A stretch of 64,000 nucleotides of DNA, taken from positions 1-64,000 of the forward strand of contig CAYVZU010000007.1 of assembly GCA_964455935.1 (NCBI GenBank), written 5' to 3'. Of the stretch, positions 10,101 to 17,007 are shown piece by piece. The first letter of the stretch is position 1, and every line of letters begins with the position of its first letter. The notes under the pieces are model-generated. The model ran no database searches. It was not told the DNA's origin and worked only from the letters and a program-made list of their open reading frames with translations. This stretch comes from CAYVZU01 sp964455935 (GTDB taxonomy: Bacteria; Fibrobacterota; CAYVZU01). A program made the position numbers and the translations under genes.

Positions 10101-12380
10101 AAAAGCCGGACTGATCAACGAATCCGTATAGCTCCCGTTTTCCTGCATGGTTTGTGTGAAGGGAATTGTCCGGAACGGATTGCCCATGTCTACACTGGCT
10201 GCGGACGGAACGCTGTTTGGAAACCACCATATCCCCAAAGTGCCAATGGTATTGGTCGAGTAGTTTTGGAGACTGTCAACGATGAAATGGAACCGGTCGC
10301 GTCGGTCGGAGGAGACCTCCGAGAACACGAGGTGGTTTTCCGGCGTCGCGACCACAAGCTTACCCATGGGAACATAGGCGCCAATCGAATAGGGCACCCC
10401 AAAAGCGGCCCGCACTTTCCCAGCATAGTCCAGCACGGGCGAGAATCCGTCATTGTTCGCTCCAGCCATTCCGCGGCACAGGCTTTTCAGCGAGTCGATC
10501 ATCATGAAGGAAGGCATATCGACAAGGTAGGTGACAACCGCCGGCCCGCCCGAAACATTGCTTCCCCCCAGGTTGCCCGGCAGGACCTGCAGGCTGCCCG
10601 GTCCGGTTGCAATCGCCGTGTCTAGCGGGCTGTTGTTGTTGTAGTTTTTGTAAACCATGCCGCCAACCGGGTTGTCCACCACAATGGCGCCCTGCCTGGG
10701 GCTGTCAAACAGGTTGTAAAAGATAATGAGGTTTGCCGTGCTTGCGGCTGTCGCGGAGCTGATCCGGACTCCGCATTCGCCGGCGCGGTTCTCGAGATAG
10801 ATCGAGTTGTAAATAACATAGACCGAGTCGATGCGATTTGTGCCCTGCTGGCTGATGCAGATGGCCCCCGTGCTTCCGGTGTATTCCTTGAAATCGATCA
10901 GACAGTTCTCCACCCGCACATTGGCTATGGCGCCGGCCGCGGAATTAATTTCCACGGCTTTGGACATGCTGCCGGTCGCATCGGGCCGGATGAAGCAGCG
11001 ATGAATTCCCGCATCGCGCGAGGGGCCCTTGATCCTGACGCCGACGCCCGAGGAGACTTTGATGACGAGCCCTTCGATGTGAATGGAATTCCCTTCGATG
11101 GCTACAGCTTGTTCCGCGGCACCCTTGATCACGGCCCGGTTTGCATCGTCCTCGCTGGCGACACGGACGCTGGCGCCTGCGTTAATCGTCTTTCCCGAAA
11201 GGGAGAATCCGGGATGCTCGCCGGTTGCCAGCCGAATCACCACGGGATAGGCCAGGGGATTGGGAACCTTTTTCCCAAACGCGAACAGAACCGTACGAAC
11301 CGGCCGGCCCCTGTCGCCAGTGGCCGAGTCGCTGCCCGTGGGGGAGACGTAGATCGAGTCGACATAGCCGGGGTCGTATTCGATGGCGCCGATATCGGGT
11401 TTGGCGCCCCGCGGTTTTCCGTAGAGATCGGTGGTGACAGCCGGGGACAATCCTGTCGCGGCCGTATCGATTGCTTTGCAGTCGAACAAGGGCCGGCCTA
11501 CGCCATGGCAAACGGATCGGAGCGCTCCGAATCGGGGGTCGGCCATCTTGACTGGTACAACATACCCGGCAAGGTAAGTGAATCCAGGAGTACCCGCTGT
11601 GTTGATGAAGGGGGTGCCCGTTCGTCGGGTGTCGAAATACATCATTCCAAGATTATAGGACGCAACCCCGCCCATGACGATCCTGATATGGGCCGAATCC
11701 GAGAGGAAAAAGGCATTGTTTACGAACCGGGCATTAACATTCAGGGGACCATTGATATCGATTGCATAGTTGCTGATCGCGATTGAGTCCATCAGGATCG
11801 TATTATGAAAGACCGTCAGCGCGAGCAAGGGGGGTTTTAGCAACGTCGTCACGCATTGTATTCCGCTTGTCGCCACATCGGTAATAAGATTGTTGACGAT
11901 CAACGGATAGTCCACGGTCGCGGAATCGGCTTTGTAGAGGCGAATTCCGATATGGATTGTCGTGTCAGGCGGCGGGTGAATGTGGCACCGGCTGACCGTG
12001 ACCGCGCGCGCGCTGGTAAGAACGCCTGGCAGGCCCGTGACGAAAATGCCCGTATGATTCGTGATGATTTCGAGCCCTTCGATGGTCACGCTGTCCTGGT
12101 GGATTTTAAAAACCTCCCGCCCCATGGCCATTATGATCGGCCGTTTGGTCGTGTCCGCGGGACGAATTCGGATTGGGCCTGCCCGGCCCGTATCCAAAAC
12201 AAGTGTGCTGGTGAGATTGTAGATACCGTCCTGAAGCAGAATGCGATGACTTCCAGGGGTGTTCCGCAGGGAATTGTAGACAGCCTGAATGGGGCCGTTG
12301 GCCACAACGATCGTGTCCTTGGCCCAGATCGTTCCGGCGAACAGAAGAACAATGAAAAGGAGCGACACGGGTTTGTTCAT
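7164..12380 (-). CDS. Large secreted right-handed beta-helix surface protein with C-terminal sorting domain
   Basis: 1738 residues. Signal peptide MNKPVSLLFIVLLFAGTIWA. Residues about 25-650 are two beta-helix blocks of the DUF1565/pectate-lyase-like type, each with short ladder repeats (DSVTIEGLEIITNHTGIFV) and a YVSPTGSDSATGD segment opening the second. Several fibronectin III-like modules follow (about 690-1060; IRLRWQADADLIG, IRVSWSWANSPE). The last 90 residues are a FlgD-Ig/type A-like sorting domain (CGPNPFNPGTVIGFDIPF, ACATGVYFVHMRA). It is probably exported by a type IX-like or related route and attached to the cell surface; no catalytic site is evident. GAGGGA precedes the ATG by five bases. 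No enzyme function is claimed. Confidence 0.8.
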   Translation of the reverse strand: MNKPVSLLFIVLLFAGTIWAKDTIVVANGPIQAVYNSLRNTPGSHRILLQDGIYNLTSTLVLDTGRAGPIRIRPADTTKRPIIMAMGREVFKIHQDSVTIEGLEIITNHTGIFVTGLPGVLTSARAVTVSRCHIHPPPDTTIHIGIRLYKADSATVDYPLIVNNLITDVATSGIQCVTTLLKPPLLALTVFHNTILMDSIAISNYAIDINGPLNVNARFVNNAFFLSDSAHIRIVMGGVASYNLGMMYFDTRRTGTPFINTAGTPGFTYLAGYVVPVKMADPRFGALRSVCHGVGRPLFDCKAIDTAATGLSPAVTTDLYGKPRGAKPDIGAIEYDPGYVDSIYVSPTGSDSATGDRGRPVRTVLFAFGKKVPNPLAYPVVIRLATGEHPGFSLSGKTINAGASVRVASEDDANRAVIKGAAEQAVAIEGNSIHIEGLVIKVSSGVGVRIKGPSRDAGIHRCFIRPDATGSMSKAVEINSAAGAIANVRVENCLIDFKEYTGSTGAICISQQGTNRIDSVYVIYNSIYLENRAGECGVRISSATAASTANLIIFYNLFDSPRQGAIVVDNPVGGMVYKNYNNNSPLDTAIATGPGSLQVLPGNLGGSNVSGGPAVVTYLVDMPSFMMIDSLKSLCRGMAGANNDGFSPVLDYAGKVRAAFGVPYSIGAYVPMGKLVVATPENHLVFSEVSSDRRDRFHFIVDSLQNYSTNTIGTLGIWWFPNSVPSAASVDMGNPFRTIPFTQTMQENGSYTDSLISPAFEPGKTYYFLASVRTRPEYDNLWAPIDTTRAGSGVCYVDNIPPPNHIHLTAESIAGVPNVIRLRWQADADLIGTDADSVGLFYKYSGSPDSAGDPSATRVGVFPISALPCSTLVQSLQQDKQHYFGAFVRDSVDNWSGSGAFSRATAKTPKANDLVPPVNGLTIQLEAETTGTSIRVSWSWANSPERRATVGVTYSSSAYLEIPANRPNLWAQTPAENSQIVIKGLERGVLYYFALSVADSVSNWAASTEASKDSIRTYVGAIRICTLFTSIPDTVAFEYEKGQIRIGWEIPDAGTRVEVKYFDNPPSGLARPSSNHLLPLSHSVHFDRPLDVLGSVARKGIFLSIPIDRSLMDAAVAAGTPEATIWDQARLYHFVPGTPDTWTVVYTSKRETTSMTAGTLTDGGYYRVMWDLQPPTTTYNPASDSRWRDGIPVAQGFEIRVPVSDAAISNCMGYMRYGPAGRKDSAGLSSETVSAARGNINFHVSANQVTERGVYASLTITDGVHSIPLNFSFPVTFPALSSEPLRGGDRWNFFSVPASTDNGDALNIFGSIGDGKYDNYKWRLFRYENGGYAELNPDVPGPASKLEPGKGYWIVLRDEKAGWDFGSGRTVSAGTCFQIPLVSTWNDFGIPFNFQGEINGESDSGICLGDVIDSSQGLGQGQFWIYGYDSTGWVPLFNPLTSQHFAGRALLPWKGYAVFTIPAVTLRIPAISRYASQYRNSAKMKPANPQGWEITARAQWKSGRDAAYAGLRFGSKGLPPYAPKPSGPGDEVSLSLKYETDQAKSFPVLSLFADSLGEGNTWVYCLKNLSNRTQDVALAFDENGPRPSGMQVVLWNPAQTPAFKVLDAGAGFDVRLARGDSLEFRILAGSGSYLAQWAGRLDLPAQFAPRNCGPNPFNPGTVIGFDIPFAMNAPNVLVEIRDSRGRRVTTLFKGTAAGRYRKAWDARACATGVYFVHMRARQNGKEIFRNVNRLVLLK

Positions 12381-12614
12381 AGTCTTCCCTCAGGTTAAAA
12401 ATTCTCTACTTAATAAAAATACATAATCCAAGTAGCGGTCTCCAGTGGCAGATGAAGATAATTGAAAATTTAAAATTAGGAATCGGCGAATTGAGGAACG
12501 GGCAATCTGTATTGCGCTTTGGGGTTTTTTGCTGTCCCTATCCCCTTGTCCCTAAACCCTTTGCGCACGGGGCAGGATCGTTGAGGTGTTGCGGTTTGCC
12601 GGTGCAGCGATCTG
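12381..12614. other. Spacer with degenerate AATTGAAAATT words, no gene
   Basis: A 234-base spacer between two minus-strand genes. It contains one degenerate copy of the AATTATGAATT-family words (about 12460-12495) without a clear inverted partner, and pyrimidine-rich low-complexity sequence (about 12530-12560) similar to that near 15920 and 58085. No ORF with coding character was seen. Confidence 0.6.
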
Positions 12615-14258
12615 CTACAGGGTGGTTCGCAACTGGGCATGCACCTTGGCGCGGCGCCAGGGGGTGTCCCGGCCAAGAGAAAGATCGATGCCCATGATTC
12701 CCAGTCTCGTGGCCATCCGCATTCCAACGCCATAGCCCCAGAGTGTTTCTTTGCGGTTGAGCACCATAGTACTGGAGAGCTCCCGCCAGGTACCGTATGC
12801 CGCATCCAGGAACACGAAGATGCGCGATTCCGCCTGCGGCAGGAGCCGCAACTCCGCATTCCCCCAAACGGCTTTCTCGAACGCAAACTGGTTTTCGTAG
12901 TATCCCCGGACCGATTGGGTTCCGCCCAGGTGAAAGAGCTCGGAGCGCAGGAGCACGCTGTTGGCGCTGTGGAGGTCCAATCCCTCGATATACAAGTAGC
13001 CCACCCAGGGGCGGAGCAGCGATATGGCTGCCTCGGTCCAGGCTTTGCCGCGCCACTCCTGCATTGCCCCCCCGCTCTCGCTATGCTTGCGATACCCCAG
13101 CACCTCCGTTCCAATTCGGCTGCCGCGGGTGGGATTCCAGGCCAGATCGAGCGTATTTCGCTCCAGGCCGGTTCCGGCGCCCCAGCTTTTGGCGGATGTC
13201 CGCAGCGCGATCTCGGAAATCTCCCGCCTCTCGACCCTGGCCGTAGCCGACCACTGGTCGTTCAATGGAAAGCGCAGGGAAAGCCCCGCCCGCAGAAGCG
13301 ACGAGCGTTCGCGCTCGAATTCCATTCGCAGGTCCAGGACGCCATCGAATCTCCTTCCCAAAATCCAGGGCTCGGTGTAGCCCAGTTCGAAGAGGCTGTA
13401 GTCGAAGTCTTTCCGCACCCCCAGGCGTCCCTTGCGGCCCGTGCCCAGGATGTTGCGCGCGTCGATGCGTAAAGCGCCGGTCCATGGGTCGCGCTCATCC
13501 TGCTCCTGATAGCCCACGGTGCCCTCGGCGAAGATTCCTTTTCCCTCCGAAACGGGGAAGACGACATCGACCCACCGTCGGCGGCTGTGCGCCTCCAGCC
13601 GCGGCTCGCTTACAGCATCGAACCAGCCCAGTCGCCGGAGCCGGATTGCAGCCATGTTGACCCGGCTTTGGCAAAAGGTGTCACCCGGCGCCAATTTCAG
13701 CTCACGATGAACAACGGGACCGCGCGTCTGGGAACTCCCCTCGATCCGTATGTCGCGAATGAAGTATTGCCCGTTCTCGTTTATGGCCAAAACAATCCTG
13801 ACGCCGGAATCGGCCGGTTCGATGCTTGCAATCGCAATTCGGCAAAATGGATAGCCCCGGTCTTCGTAGAATTGCAGGATCCGATCGGCCGCACTTTGAA
13901 TTTGGGCCGCGTCAAAAAAAACTCCACTGCGCAATCCGGATTGACGCGCCAGCGCATCGGCCGGGAACGCTCGGTTCTCCCGGAACTCGATGGAGGCCAG
14001 TCTGGACCGAGGACCCGCAACGGCCTTTATGGTTACAAGTCCGTCCGCGGACCCGGCCTGGACCTTGCGGCGGAAATAACCCAGCGATTCCAGCCTGTTT
14101 TGGACCCATTCAAGGGCGGCGGCGCTGTCGGCGGGAACCTGTTTAGGCCAACTCCGGACCAGGCCTTTTTCCGCGCCGTCGATCCGCAGTTGAATGCGCG
14201 CGTTGGCTGTCAGAGAGAGCGCGGCTGCGAGTACCAAGAGGGGAACAATAAATCGCAT
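12615..14258 (-). CDS. BamA/TamA-like outer-membrane protein (POTRA plus surface-antigen barrel)
   Basis: 547 residues from the ATG at 14258, which begins a clean signal peptide (MRFIVPLLVLAAALSLTANA); the longer reading from 14300 would put 14 extra residues before it. Residues about 20-230 form POTRA-like modules (LVTIKAVAGPRSRLASIEFREN, YFIRDIRIEGSSQTRG, LKLAPGDTFCQSRVNMAAIRL). The rest is a 16-strand-type D15 barrel ending GVGMRMATRLGIMGIDLSLGRDTPWR. This is the Omp85 superfamily, which folds or secretes outer-membrane proteins; shorter than BamA (about 800), it is closer to TamA or a dedicated secretion barrel. It lies upstream of the beta-helix gene on the same strand, so the two could be related in function (inference). 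Confidence 0.85.
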   Translation of the reverse strand: MRFIVPLLVLAAALSLTANARIQLRIDGAEKGLVRSWPKQVPADSAAALEWVQNRLESLGYFRRKVQAGSADGLVTIKAVAGPRSRLASIEFRENRAFPADALARQSGLRSGVFFDAAQIQSAADRILQFYEDRGYPFCRIAIASIEPADSGVRIVLAINENGQYFIRDIRIEGSSQTRGPVVHRELKLAPGDTFCQSRVNMAAIRLRRLGWFDAVSEPRLEAHSRRRWVDVVFPVSEGKGIFAEGTVGYQEQDERDPWTGALRIDARNILGTGRKGRLGVRKDFDYSLFELGYTEPWILGRRFDGVLDLRMEFERERSSLLRAGLSLRFPLNDQWSATARVERREISEIALRTSAKSWGAGTGLERNTLDLAWNPTRGSRIGTEVLGYRKHSESGGAMQEWRGKAWTEAAISLLRPWVGYLYIEGLDLHSANSVLLRSELFHLGGTQSVRGYYENQFAFEKAVWGNAELRLLPQAESRIFVFLDAAYGTWRELSSTMVLNRKETLWGYGVGMRMATRLGIMGIDLSLGRDTPWRRAKVHAQLRTTL

Positions 14259-14350
14259 TATTCCAAAATAGAAAATAGCGTGGCCGAACCAAATCCGCAT
14301 GGCCTGGAGCGAACCAGAAATTTATTTTCAATAACAGCTCAGCATTTCCG

Positions 14351-14437
14351 CCACCCTCACCTTTTTCCTCTCCCTTCGAAGGGAGAGGGTAGCCCGTCCC
14401 CCGTAGCAGACCTACTGCGGAGGGTGGAGGTGAGGGG
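14351..14437. repeat. Composite hairpin repeat, CCTCTCCC/GGGAGAGG family
   Basis: An outer stem CCCTCACCT (14354-14362) pairs with AGGTGAGGG (14428-14436). Inside are a perfect 22-base palindrome (14367-14388, CCTCTCCC...GGGAGAGG) and a G·T-tolerant hairpin (14401-14420, CCGTAG...CTACTGCGG). The element is the same in layout as the one at 20208-20324. Confidence 0.8.
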
Positions 14438-14469
14438 AATCTGAGTCGTTACTTTATCTTTTTGTCCCT

Positions 14470-15672
14470 ATGAAAACTTTATCCAGCCGAATCCGACAGC
14501 TCCAGGAATCCCAGACCATTGCCTTTTCGGCCCGGGCGCGGCAACTGCGGGAATCGGGCCGTCCCGTCATTGCCCTTAGCGCCGGTGAGCCCGATTTCGA
14601 AACGCCGGTCTCCATTCGGGAAGAAGCCATACGGGCCATCAACAAGGGAATGACGAAGTACGGCCCGGCATCCGGTTCCCTGTCCCTGCGCAAGGCCATC
14701 ACGGACAAGTTTCGCAATGATAACGGCTTAAACTATTCGACCGGCCAGATCGTGGTCTCGACCGGCGCAAAACAATCGGTCTTCAACGCGATAATGGCCG
14801 TGTGCGAGCCGGGGGACGAGGTTTTGATTCCCGTGCCCTGTTGGGTGACCTATCCCGAACTCGTGAAGTTTGCCGGAGCGACGCCGGTCTATGTAAAATC
14901 CGAACCCGGGGCACACTGGAAGATTTCGGCCAATGCGCTGGACAGGGCGGTTACAGCGCGTTCGAAAATGCTCATTCTCAACTCGCCGGTCAATCCAACC
15001 GGCGCCGTATACAGCGCAAAGGAACTCGTGGAACTGGCCGCGGTCGTGCAGCAACGGGATCTGTGGGTGCTCTCCGACGAAGTATACGAGAAGATCATCT
15101 ATGGCGAAGCGAAGCATGTCTCAATCGCTTCCGTCTCGGGCGCAATGGCCGAGCGCACGATTGTGGTCAACGGGGTGTCCAAGGCATTTTCCATGACCGG
15201 ATGGCGCATCGGCTACTCGGGTTCCGGTTTGGAGATTGCGCAAGCCATGGCGCGGTTCCAGGCCCAGGCCACTCTTCACCCCAGCACCATTTCCATGGAA
15301 GCGGCCCGGGCCGCGCTGGCCGGTCCGTCCCAATCGGTCGACGAAATGGTGGAGGCGTTTGGGCGCAGACGAGGCTTAATCATGGGCCATCTCCGGTCCA
15401 ACCCCAACGTCATCTGTCCGGAGCCCGAAGGCGCTTTCTATGTGTTTCCCGATGTTTCGGCCTATTATGCCAAAGGCAAAGATGCCGTGGTCCGCGATTC
15501 CATGTCCCTGTGCGAGTACCTTCTTGACAAACACGATCTCGCGCTGGTTCCGGGGTCCGCTTTTGGCGAGGACCGCTGTATCCGAATTTCCTTTGCGGCC
15601 AAAGACGAGGAGATCCAAGAGGGCATGCGCCGGCTGGCGAAGGGGTTAAAAGAATTGAAAATTATGAATTGA
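14470..15672 (+). CDS. Class I pyridoxal-phosphate aminotransferase (aspartate aminotransferase type)
   Basis: 400 residues. Transfers amino groups between amino acids and 2-oxo acids using PLP, in the cytoplasm. Visible motifs are SAGEPDFETP (36-45), the NSPVNPTGAVY segment (171-181), LSDEVYEKIIYG, and the Schiff-base lysine Lys238 in VVNGVSKAFSMTGWR; the C-terminal Arg region is EDRCIRISFAA. This is the AspC/AAT subgroup I-gamma layout used in thermophiles and many anaerobes, often acting on aspartate or prephenate; the substrate is not settled. The last six residues (ELKIMN) and the stop are encoded by an AATTGAAAATTATGAATTGA repeat, so the native C-terminus was probably replaced by the repeat. 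No clear ribosome binding site. Confidence 0.92.
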   Translation: MKTLSSRIRQLQESQTIAFSARARQLRESGRPVIALSAGEPDFETPVSIREEAIRAINKGMTKYGPASGSLSLRKAITDKFRNDNGLNYSTGQIVVSTGAKQSVFNAIMAVCEPGDEVLIPVPCWVTYPELVKFAGATPVYVKSEPGAHWKISANALDRAVTARSKMLILNSPVNPTGAVYSAKELVELAAVVQQRDLWVLSDEVYEKIIYGEAKHVSIASVSGAMAERTIVVNGVSKAFSMTGWRIGYSGSGLEIAQAMARFQAQATLHPSTISMEAARAALAGPSQSVDEMVEAFGRRRGLIMGHLRSNPNVICPEPEGAFYVFPDVSAYYAKGKDAVVRDSMSLCEYLLDKHDLALVPGSAFGEDRCIRISFAAKDEEIQEGMRRLAKGLKELKIMN

Positions 15673-15873
15673 AAATTCACAGTAACTACACAGGTTCCCA
15701 TGAAACCACAGAGAGAAATCCGAGTTAAGAATGAGAACACAGAGGGAAATCTTTCTGGCGCGCACCGCGCCGGAATAGATCTTTTCCCACTCTGTGTCCT
15801 CTTCTCCGGCCTCCGCGTTTCTCTGTGGTTTCATGATTCTTTCGAGAGACGTGAGTAGTTTCAATTCATAATT
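15660..15873. mobile_element. MITE-like element, perfect 15-bp terminal inverted repeats AATTATGAATTGAAA
   Basis: The ends at 15660-15674 and 15859-15873 are exact inverted copies of AATTATGAATTGAAA. Inside is a second inverted pair, CATGAAACCACAGAGA (15699-15714) against 15820-15835, and a third, looser pair around ACACAGAGGGAAA and TTTCCCACTCTGTGT. No ORF is enclosed. The left terminus contains the stop codon of the aminotransferase gene. I call it mobile by structure only; no target-site duplication was identified. Confidence 0.6.
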
Positions 15874-16029
15874 GATAATTGGTGCTGAGAAACCCAGTCT
15901 GTTCGGTTGTAGCTTCCGAATCTAACCCCTATCCCCTCGTCCCCAATCCCTCCTAGGGTTGGATTCCCGGATGCCCGCTTTTTATTTTCCTTCACTGCAA
16001 ACAAGGCGACTTTTAATTGGAGAGTACAC
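15874..16029. other. Spacer before the Cys-rich lipoprotein gene
   Basis: Contains pyrimidine-rich low-complexity sequence (about 15915-15955) and a GGAGAG ribosome binding site at 16019-16024. No convincing promoter boxes and no gene seen. Confidence 0.5.
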
Positions 16030-16371
16030 ATGAACAAGCGAATTCTTTTGCTGAGTCTATCCGGCCTTCTCCTTTTTTGGGGCTGCGGCCAACGCGAAAA
16101 GCCTCGTTACGACCCGCAATCTTGTCCGGTTTGCACGGAGAAACCGGGCCAGTGCCTCCATTGTGAAGGCACTGGAGTCTGTTCGTTCTGCAAAGGGCAG
16201 AAGACGCGTCCCACCCAGACGCTGGGTTCCGAAGACGGGTCTGTCGCCAAAGTGCACCTGCCCGAACCCTGTCCGTTCTGCAAGGCCACCGGCCAGTGCC
16301 ATTACTGCGAAGGCAAAAAAGTCTGCCGTGTTTGCAAGGGAGAGGGAAAGGTTAAGGAGTGGAAATGGTAG
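16030..16371 (+). CDS. Small lipoprotein with six CxxC motifs in two triads (DnaJ-type zinc-finger-like)
   Basis: 113 residues. A lipoprotein signal ends in LLLFWGC with the lipidated Cys at 19. Six CxxC pairs follow at 32/35, 42/45, 51/54 and 81/84, 90/93, 99/102, that is, two triads with a spacing of nine or ten residues and the CxxCxGxG character of DnaJ/HSP40 cysteine-rich domains (CLHCEGTGVCSFCKG, CHYCEGKKVCRVCKG). An exported, membrane-anchored protein of this kind could bind zinc or act in thiol redox chemistry, but no function is established. The internal duplication is clear. GGAGAG precedes the ATG by five bases. An AATTATGAATT element starts 17 bases after the stop. Confidence 0.8.
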   Translation: MNKRILLLSLSGLLLFWGCGQREKPRYDPQSCPVCTEKPGQCLHCEGTGVCSFCKGQKTRPTQTLGSEDGSVAKVHLPEPCPFCKATGQCHYCEGKKVCRVCKGEGKVKEWKW

Positions 16372-16387
16372 TTCCGAAGAAAATTGG

Positions 16388-16529
16388 GAATTATGAATTA
16401 GCAATTGGGAATTGGAAGATTGACACCTCCCAATTAGCAATTTCAAAATTATCAATTCTCTTTACGGGTGCTTCGGCCGGCCATTGCAAATTAGCGGATT
16501 GGCAATTCCCAATTCATAATTCATAATTC
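16388..16529. mobile_element. MITE-like element with AATTATGAATT terminal inverted repeats, empty
   Basis: The left end (16388-16414) and the right end (16503-16529, read inverted) agree at 25 of 27 positions; both start GAATTATGAATTA and continue into ATTGGGAATTG. The element is 142 bp, encloses no gene and sits between the convergent lipoprotein and PTS genes, two bases from the stop codon of the latter. The central part has further short AATT words. Confidence 0.65.
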
Positions 16530-16531
16530 TC

Positions 16532-16996
16532 TTACAGGTATTTCGCTTCGCCCTCGGCCAGAGCCTGCAGAAACTCTTCGGCGTTCCTGACGATACGCAA
16601 CCGGCTTCGCATCTCTTCGTAGGACATCAGCTTGGATATGGCTGAAAGGGTTTGAATGTGGGGGCCCGCGGTGTTGGTGGGCGAGATCATGATAAAAATG
16701 ATATAGACGAGTTCATCGTCAATGGCCTCAAAAGGAACACCGGTCTTGGAAATGCCCACGGCAATCTTGATATCCTGAATTCCGTCGTATTTTGCGTGCG
16801 GGACCGCGACTCCGTAGCCAATGCCGGTCGACATCTTGCGCTCGCGGGCCTGCACCCGCTCCAGAATTTCCTCTTCATTATCCAGTCCGTGACTCTCGGC
16901 CAGGAGATGAACCATCTCCCGGAGGGCATCCTCTTTGGTCAGGGTCTGCAATGGGATTTGAATGGACTTGCTTGTGAGCAAACGGGACAGTCTCAT
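16532..16996 (-). CDS. ptsN: PTS EIIA domain protein (PtsN/fructose-type EIIA)
   Basis: 154 residues of the PTS EIIA-2 family, phosphorylated on His67 in GYGVAVPHAKYDG. Other family features are LTKEDALREMVHLLAES, ERKMSTGIG and the C-terminal LSAISKLMSYEEMRSRL. With no EIIB or EIIC attached, it is most like the regulatory nitrogen-PTS protein PtsN, but a stand-alone sugar EIIA cannot be excluded. Enzyme I is encoded 10 kb away in this window; HPr was not seen. GGAGAG lies four bases before the ATG. Confidence 0.88.
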   Translation of the reverse strand: MRLSRLLTSKSIQIPLQTLTKEDALREMVHLLAESHGLDNEEEILERVQARERKMSTGIGYGVAVPHAKYDGIQDIKIAVGISKTGVPFEAIDDELVYIIFIMISPTNTAGPHIQTLSAISKLMSYEEMRSRLRIVRNAEEFLQALAEGEAKYL

Positions 16997-17007
16997 TTAT
17001 CTCTCCA

